From Pseudomonas sessilinigenes (GTDB taxonomy: Bacteria > Pseudomonadota > Gammaproteobacteria > Pseudomonadales > Pseudomonadaceae), in assembly GCF_003850565.1 (NCBI RefSeq), contig NZ_CP027706.1, positions 6,510,001 to 6,574,000 of the forward strand: a stretch of DNA of 64,000 nucleotides, written 5' to 3'. Below are positions 1-10,400 of this stretch, piece after piece (position 1 is the stretch's first letter; each line of letters opens with the position of its first letter). Made by a program: the position numbers and the translations under genes. The notes under the pieces were generated by a model. The model was not told the DNA's origin. It made no database searches and saw nothing but the letters and a program-made list of their open reading frames with translations.

Positions 1-1471
1 GGCCTTGATGCTCTCGCGCAACTGCGCCTGGCGCTCGTTGCTCGATGCCACCTCGGCGTCCACTGGCACGATATAGCCCACCAGTTGCTGGCCGCTCGGC
101 CCTGGCTGGGCGATCACCGCCACTTCCAGCACCGGGTCCTGCTCCAGCAGGCGCGCTTCGATCTCGCCCAGTTCGATACGGAAGCCCCGCACCTTGACCT
201 GGTGGTCGACACGCCCCACGTACTCCACCAGGCCGTCGGTACGGTAGCGCGTCAGGTCACCGCTGCGGTACAACCGGGCACCGGTGGTGCTGTAGGGGTC
301 AGGGATAAAGCGTTCCGCCGTCAGCCCCGGACGATCCAGGTAACCCCGGGCTACGCCCAGGCCACCCAGGTACAGCTCGCCCGCCACGCCCACCGGCAAC
401 AGGTTGAGGTTGGCATCGGCCACGTAGGCGCTGCGGTTGCCAACGATGTTGCCGATCGGCGCATAAGCTGCATCGCACGGGTCCCCCGCCTTAGCCTTCC
501 AGATCAACGGCGTAACCACCGTCTCGGTCGGGCCGTAGCCGTTGAAGATGTACTTCGGACGCAGCACTCGCCAGGCCAAGTCGTAACTGGCCTGGGGCAC
601 GGCATCGCCGCCGAAGCAGTAGACCCGCACCGCCGGTGGGTTGCCGTCGCGCTCGGCGTGTACCGCCAGTTGTTGCAGGTACACCGGCGGGAACACACCG
701 ACGGTGACACCGTAGCGATGCATCTGTTCGTAGGTGAATTCCGGCGACCACACACTATCGTCGCGGATCAGCACGCTGGCGCCGTAGATCAGCGGGTGCA
801 TCCAGCCTTCGTGGGAGCCGTCGAAGGCGAAGGACATGAAATGCAGCTCGCAGTCCGCCGGGCTCATTTCATAACGCTCGCCGGTGGCCAGGCTGTGCAT
901 GGCCAGCGGGCCATGGGACACCGCCACGCCCTTGGGCAAGCCGGTGGAGCCGGAGGTGTAGATCACATAGGCCAGGTTTTCCTCGGCCAGATCCACCTCC
1001 GGGCTGGTCGCAGGATAGGCCGCAAAATCCGCCGCGCCTTCGACGCTGAGGGTCGGCAAACCGTCCGGGATCGGCAAGCGCTCCAGCAGGTGATCCTGGG
1101 TCAGCAGCAGCCACGCGCCGCTGTCCTGCATCATGTAGCGCAGGCGATCCTGGGGGTATTCGATATCCAGCGGCACATAGACCCCGCCGGCCTTGAGCAC
1201 CGCCAGGAAGGCCACCATGATCTCCGCGCAGCGCGGCATGGCGATGGCCACCCGCACCTCCGGGCCCACTCCCAGCTCGATCAGCTTGTGCGCCAGTTGG
1301 TTGGCTTGCGTATCCAGCTCGCGATAGCTCAGGCGCTGCTCGGCGAAGAACACCGCTGGCGCATCCGGGGCCTTGGCCGCCTGATCGGCGAACAGTTGAT
1401 GGACAAAGCGGTGAGTCGGGTAGACCACATCGGTGTGGTCCCACTCCTGGCGAATGCGCCGCTGCTCGTCC
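1..1471. repeat. Near-identical 1.47-kb repeat, copy 1 (FoOHOrn adenylation domain of pvdD)
   Basis: This block matches 19083-20553 at a constant offset of 19,082. Only about a dozen single-base differences were noticed by eye. It covers most of the A domain with code DGEVCGGVTK. Identity breaks off near 1471, at the C-A linker. The left end is beyond the window. It is best explained by module duplication or gene conversion between pvdI and pvdD. Confidence 0.9.
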
Positions 1472-4400
1472 CGAGTCAGCAATGGCAACTCACCCAGGCC
1501 GGTTTGCGCATGCTCCATCAGGCTCAGCAACAGCCCCTGCAAGTGCCCGCCCAACTGCACCATCGAAGGTTCAGAGAAGGATTCACGGGCATAAATGAAC
1601 TCGAACGACAGGCTCGCCCCCAGGTTGACCGCAACCGTCAGTGGGTAGTTGGTCTGCTCGTGGTTGCCCACCGCGCCAAAGCGCAGTTGCGCCGGAGCGC
1701 CTTTTTCCAGGGCCTCTGACACCGGGTAGTTCTCGAACACCAGGATGTTGTCGAACAGCGCGTCCCCGCCCAGCCCGGCCCAGCGCTGCACTTCGTACAG
1801 CGGCGTGTATTCATAGTCACGCAGCGCCAGGTTGCGGCTCTGCACCGCCTGCAACCATTGGCTCACGGTCATGTCCGGGCGTGGCGTGGCCACCACCGGC
1901 AAGGTGTTGATGAACAGGCCTACCTGCTGCTCGATGCCCTTGAGCTCAGCGGGGCGCCCCGCCACCGTGGCGCCGAACACCACGCTTTCCTGCCCGGTGC
2001 AACGTTGCAGCAATAGCAGCCACGCCGCCTGCACCAGGGTATTGACCGTGACCTTCTGCTGCCGGGCAAATTCGCCAAGCCGTGCCGTCTGTGCCAGGTC
2101 CAGCTCACGATGATGCTTGCCGTGGCCGGTGCCGGCCGGAATGTCCGCGACCCGGGACAGCGCCTGGGTCAGGCGGGTCGGTTCATCCAGCGTCTGCAGC
2201 TGTTCTTTCCAGAAGTTTTCACAGGCCTGGGCATCCTGGCGTTGCAGCCAGGCGATATAGTCCCGGTAACGGCCCGGCGCGTGGCTCGGCAGTTGACCGG
2301 CATAGCGCTGCAGCACCTCACCGAGCAGCTGCGAGTTGCTCCAGCCGTCCATCAGGATGTGATGGTTGGTGTAGATCAGGTGGTAGCGCTGCTCGTCGAT
2401 ACGCACCAGGGTCAGGCGCAACAAGGGCACCGCATCCAGCTCGAAGCCACGCTGGCGCTCGGCGGTGGCCAGGGTGTCCAGGGCCTCCTGCTGCTGTGGC
2501 TGGCCGCGCCAGTCATGCAGGGTGCAATCCAGGGCAATGTGCTTGTGCACCACTTGCAGCGGCGTCGACACCTCGCCCTGCCAGATAAAGCCGGTGCGCA
2601 GGATGTCATGCCGATCGATGGCCGCCTGCCAGGCCTGCTGGAAGCGCAGCGGATCGAGGCCGTCCACGTCGACCCGCAGTTGATTGATGTAGTCGCCCGC
2701 TGCCTGTTCGTAGAGGGTATGAAACAGCATGCCCTGCTGCATCGGCGACAGGGGGTAGAGGTCTTCGACCGAGGCCATCGCCACCGGCAGGCGATCCAGT
2801 TGCTGCTGGTTCAGGCCCGCCAGTGGGAAGTCCGACGGGGTCGCGCCCGCCTGCTGCGGTGCGCAGCAATGCGCCACCAGCGCCTTGAGCTCCTCGGCAT
2901 AGTCGTCGGCCAGCCGCTGCACGGTGGCGGTATCGAACATCTGCTGGCTGAAGGTCCAGTTCAGGCTCAACTCGCCGCCATAGACCTGGCCATCCAGGCT
3001 CAGCCAGTTGCTCAGCGGGGCCAGTGGGCTCTGGTCGTCGCCCTTGGCTTCACCGCTGGGTTTGAACAGGGAATCCTGCTCGTCGAAACTGCCGTCGAAC
3101 TGGCCCAGGTAGTTGAAGGTGATACGCGGCACGGCCAAGGCTGCCAGGGTCTGCTGCGCTTGCGCATCGCCCAGGTAGCGCAAGGCACCAAAGCCGATGC
3201 CCTTGTTCGGCACCGCCCGCAGTTGTTCCTTGATGAACTTGATCGAATCGGCCAGGGACGCCTGGGGCGTGAGTTTCACCGGGAACATGCTGGTGAACCA
3301 GCCCACGGTGCGGGTCAGGTCGATGCTGTCGAACAGGTCTTCGCGGCCGTGGCCTTCCAGTTGCACCAGGGCACTGGCTTCTCCAGTCCAGCGGGTGATG
3401 ACCCGGGCCAGAGCGGTGAGCAGCAAATCGTTGATCTGGGTGCGGTAGGCCGCCGGGGCGTCCTGCAGCAGGCGCTGGGTATGAGCTTTGTCCAGGCGCG
3501 AGCTCAGGTTGCTGGCGTGCTGGTTCTGCAACTCGGTCACCGGGCGATCCTGCGGCAGGTTCGACTCGACGCCCTGCAACTGGGCCTGCCAGTACTTGAG
3601 TTCTTCCTGTAGCGCCGCACCTTGGGCATAGGCCTGCATCTGCTCGGCCCAGGCCTGGGTCGAGCTGGTCTTGGCCGGCAACGCCAGGGTCTGGCCGGCG
3701 CTGAGTTGAGTGTGGGCCAGTTGCAGATCCTCCAGCAGGATCCGCCAGGACACGCCGTCCACCACCAGGTGGTGGATCACCAGCAACAGACGCTGGCTGC
3801 CGTCCGCCAGGCTGAACAACACGGCCCGCAGCAGCGGCCCGTCCTGCAGGTTCAGGCTGCGCTGCGCCTCGATCGCCGGCTGCTCCATGGCCTGGGCGCT
3901 ATCCACCGCAACCTGCCAGAGCAGCTCCGGCCGCTGGCTGGCATCGGCAAAACGCGCCGACCAGCCATCAGCCTCCTGGCGGAACTGCAACCGCAAGGCG
4001 TCATGCTGCACCCGCAGCGCCTGCAAGGCGCTCTCTACCACTTCGGCACACAGCGGCTGGACCGGTTTGAGCAGCACTGACTGGTTCCAGTGATGACGTT
4101 CGCTCATGGGCTGCTCGAAGAACCACTGCTGCACCGGCAGCAGCGCAGTCGCGCCACGCACCGGGCCCTGGTCGATCTGCACCCCGCCTTCGCCCTGCTC
4201 GGCCACCGCCGCCAGCCCCTGTATCGTCTGGTACTGGAACAGATCCCGCGGGGTGAAGCGGATACCGGCCTGCCGCGCGCGGCTGACCACCTGGATCGAG
4301 ATGATCGAATCACCGCCCAGTTCGAAGAAGTTGTCGGTCGCACCCACCTGTTCAAGCTTCAGCACATCGGCCCAGATCGCCGCGATCTGCTGCTCCAGCT

Positions 4401-7400
4401 CGCTCTGCGGCGCCACATAGACTTGCTGCATCTGCTGGGCGTCGACCTTGGGCAGGGCCTTGCGATCGAGTTTGCCATTCGGGGTCAGGGGCAGCGCCTC
4501 CAGGAACAGCAGGTACGCCGGCACCATGTAGTCCGGCACGTGTTCCTTCAGCGCAGTCTTGATGCTTTCGCGCAGGGCAGCCTGGGCTTCCCCTGCCACC
4601 GCCATAGCGGCATCGCTCGGCACGATATAAGCCACCAGTTGCTGGCCGTTCTCACCGTCATGGGCCAGGACAAAAGCCTCGCGCACCGCTGCCTGCTGCA
4701 CCAGCCGCGCTTCGATTTCCCCCAGTTCGATACGGAAGCCGCGAATCTTCACCTGATGGTCGATACGGCCGATGTACTCGATCACCCCATCGGCGCGGTA
4801 ACGGGTCAGGTCGCCGGTGCGGTACACCCGGCCACCGTCGCTGGAGAACGGATTGGGCACGAACTTCTCGGCGGTCAGCCCTGGGCGTGCCAGATAACCG
4901 CGAGTCACCCCGGCACCAGCCAGGTACAGCTCACCGGCACTGCCCACCGGCATCGGTTGCAGGTCCGGGCTGAGGATGTAGCTCTGGGTATTGCTGATGG
5001 CCCGGCCGATATTCGCCTGCCCTCCCGCCTCGCGCCGGGTGTAGGTCGAGTAGGTGGTGTCTTCCGAAGGGCCATACAGGTCGTAGACATGCACCAGCCC
5101 CGCCTGTTGGTAGAGGCTATCCACCAGGGCCTGTTTCAGCGGCTCACCCGCCAGGTTGATGATCCGTACGCTAGGCGGAATCTGCCCGCTGCGCTGCAGC
5201 GCGGCAATCGCCGAGGGCACGGTGTTGATCAAGCGCACCCGATCACGATCCACCAGCTCCGGCAGCTCCAGGGCGTTGCGGGCCAGGACGATGGAGCCGC
5301 CGCTGGACAGGGTCACGAACAGCTCCCACACCGACAGGTCGAAGCAGATCGAAGTCGAGGCCAGCACCCCTTGCAGGTCTTCGCTGCTGTACACACGTTG
5401 CGACCAGTCGATCAGCGCCAGCACGTTGCGATGGGCAATCGCCACGCCCTTGGGCAGGCCGGTGGAACCGGAGGTGTAGATCACGTAGGCCAGATTGTCT
5501 GGCGTACCTCGCGGCGCCGGATTATCTATCGAGTAGCCGTCCAGCCAGCCCGGCTGGGCATCCACTTGCAGGGTCTGCAAGGACTCCACGGACGGCAGCA
5601 GCGACAGCAATGCGCTTTCGGTCAGCAGGATCTGCGCCTGACTGTCGCGCAGCATGTGCTCCAGGCGATCCTGTGGATAGTCCGGGTCCAGGGGCACATA
5701 GGCGCCACCGGCCTTGAGCACCGCCAGCAGCGCCACGACCATTTCAGGGGTGCGCTGCAAGGCCACGCCGACCCGCACTTCAGGCCCCACGCCCAGCTCG
5801 ATCAGCTTGTGCGCCAGACGGTTGGCCCGGGCATTGAGTTCCCGGTAGCTCAGGCACTGGCCGGCAAATAGCAGGGCTTCGGCGTCGGGAGTTTTCTGGA
5901 CCTGGGCTTGCACCCACTGGTGTACAGAGTGCTCGCCGACAAACTCGCCGGTGGCCGGGCTCCACTCGTGCAGCAGCCGGTTCTGCTCGGCAGCCCCCAG
6001 CAGCGGCAAGTCCCCCAGGCGCTGCCCGGGTTGCTGGACAATGCCCTGCAGCAACTGCAGCCAGGACTGGGCCAGACGCTCGATGGTGGATGCCTCGAAC
6101 AGGTCGGTGGCGTAAGTCAGCGAGGCCCACAGGCCGTCCTCGGCTTCGAAGGTATCCAGGGTCAGGTCGAACTGCGCGGCGCGCCCCTGCCAACTCAGGG
6201 TCTCGATGCTGAGGTCGTCCAGGCGCTGGCTCTGCCCGCCCTTCTTGACCGCGGTCTGGTGGTTGAACATCGCCTGGAACAGCGGGCTATGGCTCAGGCT
6301 GCGCTCGGGACGCAAGGCTTCCACCAACTGCTCGAAAGGCAAGTCCTGGTGGGACTGGGCCATCAGCGCGGTCTGCTTGACCTGTTGCAGGAAATCTCTG
6401 AAACCCAATTGCCCATCGATCTCGGCCTTGAGTACCTGGGTATTGACGAAGAAGCCGATCAGGCGCTCGGTCTCGACCCGATTGCGGTTGGCGGTTGGCA
6501 CGCCGACGCGGATGTCCGCTTGGCCGCTGTAGCGGTGCAGCAGGACCTGGAACGAAGCCAGCAACAACATGAACAGGGTCGCCCCCTCACGTTGCGCCAG
6601 TTGCTTGAGAGCGACCCGCAGATCTTCCGGCAACGGGATATCGAGCAACGCTCCGCGATAGCTCTGGATCGCCGGACGAGGATGATCCAGCGGTAGCATC
6701 AGCAGCGGCTGCTCTCCGGCCAGTTGTTCCAGCCAGTAACCCAACTGCCGCTCACGCTCGCCGGCATCCATCCACTGGCGCTGCCAGTTGGCATAGTCGG
6801 CGTATTGGATCGGCAGGTCCGGCAGGCTGACCGTACGTCCTTGGCGGTAACCGGCATAGAGCTGGATCAGTTCGTCAACCATCACCCCCATCGACCAACC
6901 ATCGGAAACGATGTGGTGCTGGGTCAAGACCAGCACATGTTCGTCTGCCGCTACCCGTAGCAATCTGGCCCGCAACAGCGGGCCATTACGCAGATCGAAG
7001 GGCGGCTGGCTCTTGCTATCGGTCAGTGCATGGACCTGAGCCTCGTAAGAAAGGCCGCCGGCGTGCAATTCGATGATCTCGATAGCCAACGGCGCAGGCG
7101 GATGGACCACTTGTACTGCAATGCCATCTTCTTCGGAAAAAGTAGTACGCAGGGTTTCATGCCGGGCAATCAAACTATCGAATGCATGATGCAAGGCTTC
7201 AAGGTCCAGTTGCCCCGTCAAGCGCAACGCCGTGGTGATGTGGTAGGCGGTGCTATCGGGCTCCAATTGCCAGAGAAACCATTGGCTTTCCTGGGTATAG
7301 GAGAGAACCGGCGCCTCATCGGCGCCACGACTGCAGATAGGAGCGATACCAAAGAGGTTGATGCCCTTTTCTTTAAGCAAAATCGCCAGGGCTTTTCTTT

Positions 7401-7443
7401 CTTTGGCAGAAAGCGTGCCTACCGAGTCGATTAAAGCTTGCAT
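1..7443 (-). CDS. pvdD: Pyoverdine non-ribosomal peptide synthetase PvdD, 3' part outside window
   Basis: The 2481 codons visible from the ATG at 7443 are in frame to the window edge. The rest lies beyond base 1. Domain order: C (HHIVSDG near residue 179), A1 (YTSGSTG near 656), T (LGGDSI near 1041), E (HHLVVDG near 1226), C of the DCL type (YPLSPMQQGM near 1565, HHILMDG near 1695), A2 (TSGSTG near 2165). The A1 specificity residues read by eye are DLWNNALTYK, close to the known Ala code DLFNNALTYK. The A2 code is DGEVCGGVTK, identical to pvdI A2. Inferred role: adds D-Ala, then N5-formyl-N5-hydroxyornithine, to the pyoverdine side chain in the cytoplasm. A strong AGGAGAGG ribosome site precedes the ATG, 12 nt after the pvdJ stop. 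The missing end should carry the last module and the thioesterase. The name rests on collinearity and gene order. Confidence 0.88.
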   Translation of the reverse strand, partial: MQALIDSVGTLSAKERKALAILLKEKGINLFGIAPICSRGADEAPVLSYTQESQWFLWQLEPDSTAYHITTALRLTGQLDLEALHHAFDSLIARHETLRTTFSEEDGIAVQVVHPPAPLAIEIIELHAGGLSYEAQVHALTDSKSQPPFDLRNGPLLRARLLRVAADEHVLVLTQHHIVSDGWSMGVMVDELIQLYAGYRQGRTVSLPDLPIQYADYANWQRQWMDAGERERQLGYWLEQLAGEQPLLMLPLDHPRPAIQSYRGALLDIPLPEDLRVALKQLAQREGATLFMLLLASFQVLLHRYSGQADIRVGVPTANRNRVETERLIGFFVNTQVLKAEIDGQLGFRDFLQQVKQTALMAQSHQDLPFEQLVEALRPERSLSHSPLFQAMFNHQTAVKKGGQSQRLDDLSIETLSWQGRAAQFDLTLDTFEAEDGLWASLTYATDLFEASTIERLAQSWLQLLQGIVQQPGQRLGDLPLLGAAEQNRLLHEWSPATGEFVGEHSVHQWVQAQVQKTPDAEALLFAGQCLSYRELNARANRLAHKLIELGVGPEVRVGVALQRTPEMVVALLAVLKAGGAYVPLDPDYPQDRLEHMLRDSQAQILLTESALLSLLPSVESLQTLQVDAQPGWLDGYSIDNPAPRGTPDNLAYVIYTSGSTGLPKGVAIAHRNVLALIDWSQRVYSSEDLQGVLASTSICFDLSVWELFVTLSSGGSIVLARNALELPELVDRDRVRLINTVPSAIAALQRSGQIPPSVRIINLAGEPLKQALVDSLYQQAGLVHVYDLYGPSEDTTYSTYTRREAGGQANIGRAISNTQSYILSPDLQPMPVGSAGELYLAGAGVTRGYLARPGLTAEKFVPNPFSSDGGRVYRTGDLTRYRADGVIEYIGRIDHQVKIRGFRIELGEIEARLVQQAAVREAFVLAHDGENGQQLVAYIVPSDAAMAVAGEAQAALRESIKTALKEHVPDYMVPAYLLFLEALPLTPNGKLDRKALPKVDAQQMQQVYVAPQSELEQQIAAIWADVLKLEQVGATDNFFELGGDSIISIQVVSRARQAGIRFTPRDLFQYQTIQGLAAVAEQGEGGVQIDQGPVRGATALLPVQQWFFEQPMSERHHWNQSVLLKPVQPLCAEVVESALQALRVQHDALRLQFRQEADGWSARFADASQRPELLWQVAVDSAQAMEQPAIEAQRSLNLQDGPLLRAVLFSLADGSQRLLLVIHHLVVDGVSWRILLEDLQLAHTQLSAGQTLALPAKTSSTQAWAEQMQAYAQGAALQEELKYWQAQLQGVESNLPQDRPVTELQNQHASNLSSRLDKAHTQRLLQDAPAAYRTQINDLLLTALARVITRWTGEASALVQLEGHGREDLFDSIDLTRTVGWFTSMFPVKLTPQASLADSIKFIKEQLRAVPNKGIGFGALRYLGDAQAQQTLAALAVPRITFNYLGQFDGSFDEQDSLFKPSGEAKGDDQSPLAPLSNWLSLDGQVYGGELSLNWTFSQQMFDTATVQRLADDYAEELKALVAHCCAPQQAGATPSDFPLAGLNQQQLDRLPVAMASVEDLYPLSPMQQGMLFHTLYEQAAGDYINQLRVDVDGLDPLRFQQAWQAAIDRHDILRTGFIWQGEVSTPLQVVHKHIALDCTLHDWRGQPQQQEALDTLATAERQRGFELDAVPLLRLTLVRIDEQRYHLIYTNHHILMDGWSNSQLLGEVLQRYAGQLPSHAPGRYRDYIAWLQRQDAQACENFWKEQLQTLDEPTRLTQALSRVADIPAGTGHGKHHRELDLAQTARLGEFARQQKVTVNTLVQAAWLLLLQRCTGQESVVFGATVAGRPAELKGIEQQVGLFINTLPVVATPRPDMTVSQWLQAVQSRNLALRDYEYTPLYEVQRWAGLGGDALFDNILVFENYPVSEALEKGAPAQLRFGAVGNHEQTNYPLTVAVNLGASLSFEFIYARESFSEPSMVQLGGHLQGLLLSLMEHAQTGLGELPLLTRDEQRRIRQEWDHTDVVYPTHRFVHQLFADQAAKAPDAPAVFFAEQRLSYRELDTQANQLAHKLIELGVGPEVRVAIAMPRCAEIMVAFLAVLKAGGVYVPLDIEYPQDRLRYMMQDSGAWLLLTQDHLLERLPIPDGLPTLSVEGAADFAAYPATSPEVDLAEENLAYVIYTSGSTGLPKGVAVSHGPLAMHSLATGERYEMSPADCELHFMSFAFDGSHEGWMHPLIYGASVLIRDDSVWSPEFTYEQMHRYGVTVGVFPPVYLQQLAVHAERDGNPPAVRVYCFGGDAVPQASYDLAWRVLRPKYIFNGYGPTETVVTPLIWKAKAGDPCDAAYAPIGNIVGNRSAYVADANLNLLPVGVAGELYLGGLGVARGYLDRPGLTAERFIPDPYSTTGARLYRSGDLTRYRTDGLVEYVGRVDHQVKVRGFRIELGEIEARLLEQDPVLEVAVIAQPGPSGQQLVGYIVPVDAEVASSNERQAQLRESIKA
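4360..5770. repeat. Near-identical 1.4-kb repeat, copy 1 (Ala adenylation domain of pvdD)
   Basis: Matches 7723-9133 at a constant offset of 3,363 with few differences. It covers the A domain (code DLWNNALTYK) and stops close to the A-T junction. The following T domain here is the LGGDSI type, which feeds an E domain, unlike the partner copy. Confidence 0.88.
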
Positions 7444-7455
7444 GTACTACCTCTC

Positions 7456-10400
7456 CTAAGAAATTATTTTTTCAAGATCATCGGGAGATAAACGTTTGAG
7501 AGCCTCCAAAGATTTAGCTAATTCGTCCTGCAGCGAAGAAGTTGTCTGCCGCAGGGCCTGAACCTTCTCGACAAAGGCCGCGAGGCTCTCCGCACCGAAC
7601 AGCGACTTGATGGGAATATCCACGCCGAACTGCTGCTTGACCCGGGTCACCACCTGGGCCACCAGCAGGGAATGGCCGCCCAGCTCGAAGAAGTTGTCGG
7701 TCATGCCCACCCGATCCAGCTTCAGCACATCGGCCCAGATCGCCGCAATCTGCTGCTCCAGTTCGCTCTGCGGCGCCACATAGACCTGCTGCATCTGCTG
7801 GGCGTCGACCTTGGGCAGGGCCTTGCGGTCGAGTTTGCCATTCGGGGTCAGGGGCAGCGCCTCCAGGAACAGCAGGTACGCCGGCACCATGTAGTCCGGC
7901 ACGTGTTCCTTCAGCGCAGTCTTGATACTTTCGCGCAGGGCCGCCTGGACTTCCCCTGCCACCGCCATTGCGGCATCGCTCGGCACGATATAAGCCACCA
8001 GTTGCTGGCCGTTCTCACCGTCATGGGCCAGGACAAAGGCTTCGCGCACCGCCGTCTGCTGCACCAGCCGCGCTTCGATTTCCCCCAGTTCGATACGGAA
8101 GCCGCGAATCTTCACCTGATGGTCGATACGGCCGATGTACTCGATCACCCCATCGGCGCGGTAACGGGTCAGGTCGCCGGTGCGGTACACCCGGCCACCG
8201 TCGCTGGAGAACGGATTGGGCACGAACTTCTCGGCGGTCAGCCCTGGGCGTGCCAGATAACCGCGAGTCACCCCGGCACCAGCCAGGTACAGCTCACCGG
8301 CACTGCCCACCGGCATCGGTTGCAGGTCCGGGCTGAGGATGTAGCTCTGGGTATTGCTGATGGCCCGGCCGATATTCGCCTGCCCTCCCGCCTCGCGCCG
8401 GGTGTAGGTCGAGTAGGTGGTGTCTTCCGAAGGGCCATACAGGTCGTAGACATGCACCAGCCCCGCCTGTTGGTAGAGGCTGTCCACCAGGGCCTGTTTC
8501 AGCGGCTCACCCGCCAGGTTGATGATCCGTACGCTAGGCGGAATCTGCCCGCTGCGCTGCAGCGCGGCAATCGCCGAGGGCACGGTGTTGATCAAGCGCA
8601 CCCGATCACGATCCACCAGCTCCGGCAGCTCCAGGGCGTTGCGGGCCAGGACGATGGAGCCGCCGCTGGACAGGGTCACGAACAGCTCCCACACCGACAG
8701 GTCGAAGCAGATCGAAGTCGAGGCCAGCACCCCTTGCAGGTCTTCGCTGCTGTACACACGTTGCGACCAGTCGATCAGCGCCAGCACGTTGCGGTGGGCA
8801 ATCGCCACGCCCTTGGGCAGGCCGGTGGAACCGGAGGTGTAGATCACATAGGCCAGATTGTCTGGCGTACCTCGCGGCGTCGGATTGTCTATCGAGTAGC
8901 CGTCCAGCCAGCCCGGCTGGGCATCCACTTGCAGGGTCTGCAAGGACTCCACGGACGGCAGCAGCGACAGCAATGCGCTTTCGGTCAGCAGGATCTGCGC
9001 CTGACTGTCGCGCAGCATGTGCTCCAGGCGATCCTGTGGATAGTCCGGGTCCAGGGGCACATAGGCGCCACCGGCCTTGAGCACCGCCAACAGCGCCACG
9101 ACCATTTCAGGGGTGCGCTGCAAGGCCACGCCAACACGTACTTCAGGCCCGACACCGAGTTCGATCAACTTGTGCGCCAGGCGGTTGGCCCGGGCATTAA
9201 GCTCCCGATAACTCAGACACTGGCCGGCGAACCACAGGGCCTCTGCCTCCGGGGCAGCCTGCACCCGGGCCTCGACCAGTTGCTGCACGCAGCCATCGCT
9301 AGGGAACTCACCGGCGACCGGGGCCCACTCGTGCAGCAGTCTGTTCTGCTCGGCAGCACCCAACAGCGGTAAGTCTCCCAGGCGCTGGTGCGGCTGCTGG
9401 ACAATGCCTTGCAACAACTGCAGCCAGGACTGGGCCAGACGCTCGATGGTGGACGCCTCGAACAGGTCGGTGGCATAGGTCATGGAAGCCCAGAGGCCAT
9501 CGTCGGACTCGAAGGTATCCAACGTCAGATCGAACTGGGTACTGCTCTCCTCGCCACTGAGCATCTGCACTTGCAAGCCGGGAATCACCAAGCCCTGGTC
9601 ATCCTGACGGACAGCGGCCTGATGGTTGAACATCACCTGGAACAATGGGCTGTAACTCAGGCTACGCTCCGGTTTGAGGGCCTCCACCAACTGCTCGAAG
9701 GGCAGGTCCTGGTGCTCCTGGGCATCCAGGGCGCAGCCTTTGACCTGACGCAGAAAGTCGCTAAAGCTCAGTTGCCCGTCGACCTCGGCCTTGAGCACCT
9801 GAGTATTGACGAAGAAGCCGATCAGACGCTCGGTCTCGACCCGGTTGCGGTTGGCAGTCGGCACCCCGACGCGGATGTCCGCCTGGCCACTGTAGCGATG
9901 CAGCAGTACCTGGAACGAGGCCAGCAACAGCATGAACAGCGTGACCCCTTCGCGCTGGGCCAGCAGTTTCAGGGCTCCCGGCAAGGCGCCGTCCAGGCTG
10001 ATGCCATGGCGCGCGCCCTTGTGGCTTTGCTGCAACGGCCGCGGATGATCCAGGGGCAGGTCCAGCACCTGGGCGCCGCCTTCCAGTTGCTGCAACCAGT
10101 AATCGAGCTGCCGCTCGCGCTCACCGGCCTCCATCCATTGCCGTTGCCAGGCCGCGTAGTCCGCGTACTGCACCGCCAGCGCCGGCAACTCGGCCTGCTG
10201 CCCCTGGCTATGGGCGCCATAGAGCTTGATCAGTTCCTCCACCATCAACTGCATCGACCAGCCATCGGAAACGATGTGGTGCTGGACCAGCACCAGTACA
10301 TGCTCGTCCGCTGCCAGGCGCACCAGGGTGGCCCGCAGCAACGGTCCCTGGCGCAGGTCGAACGGCTGACGTACCTGGGTGTCGATGACCTGCTTGATCA

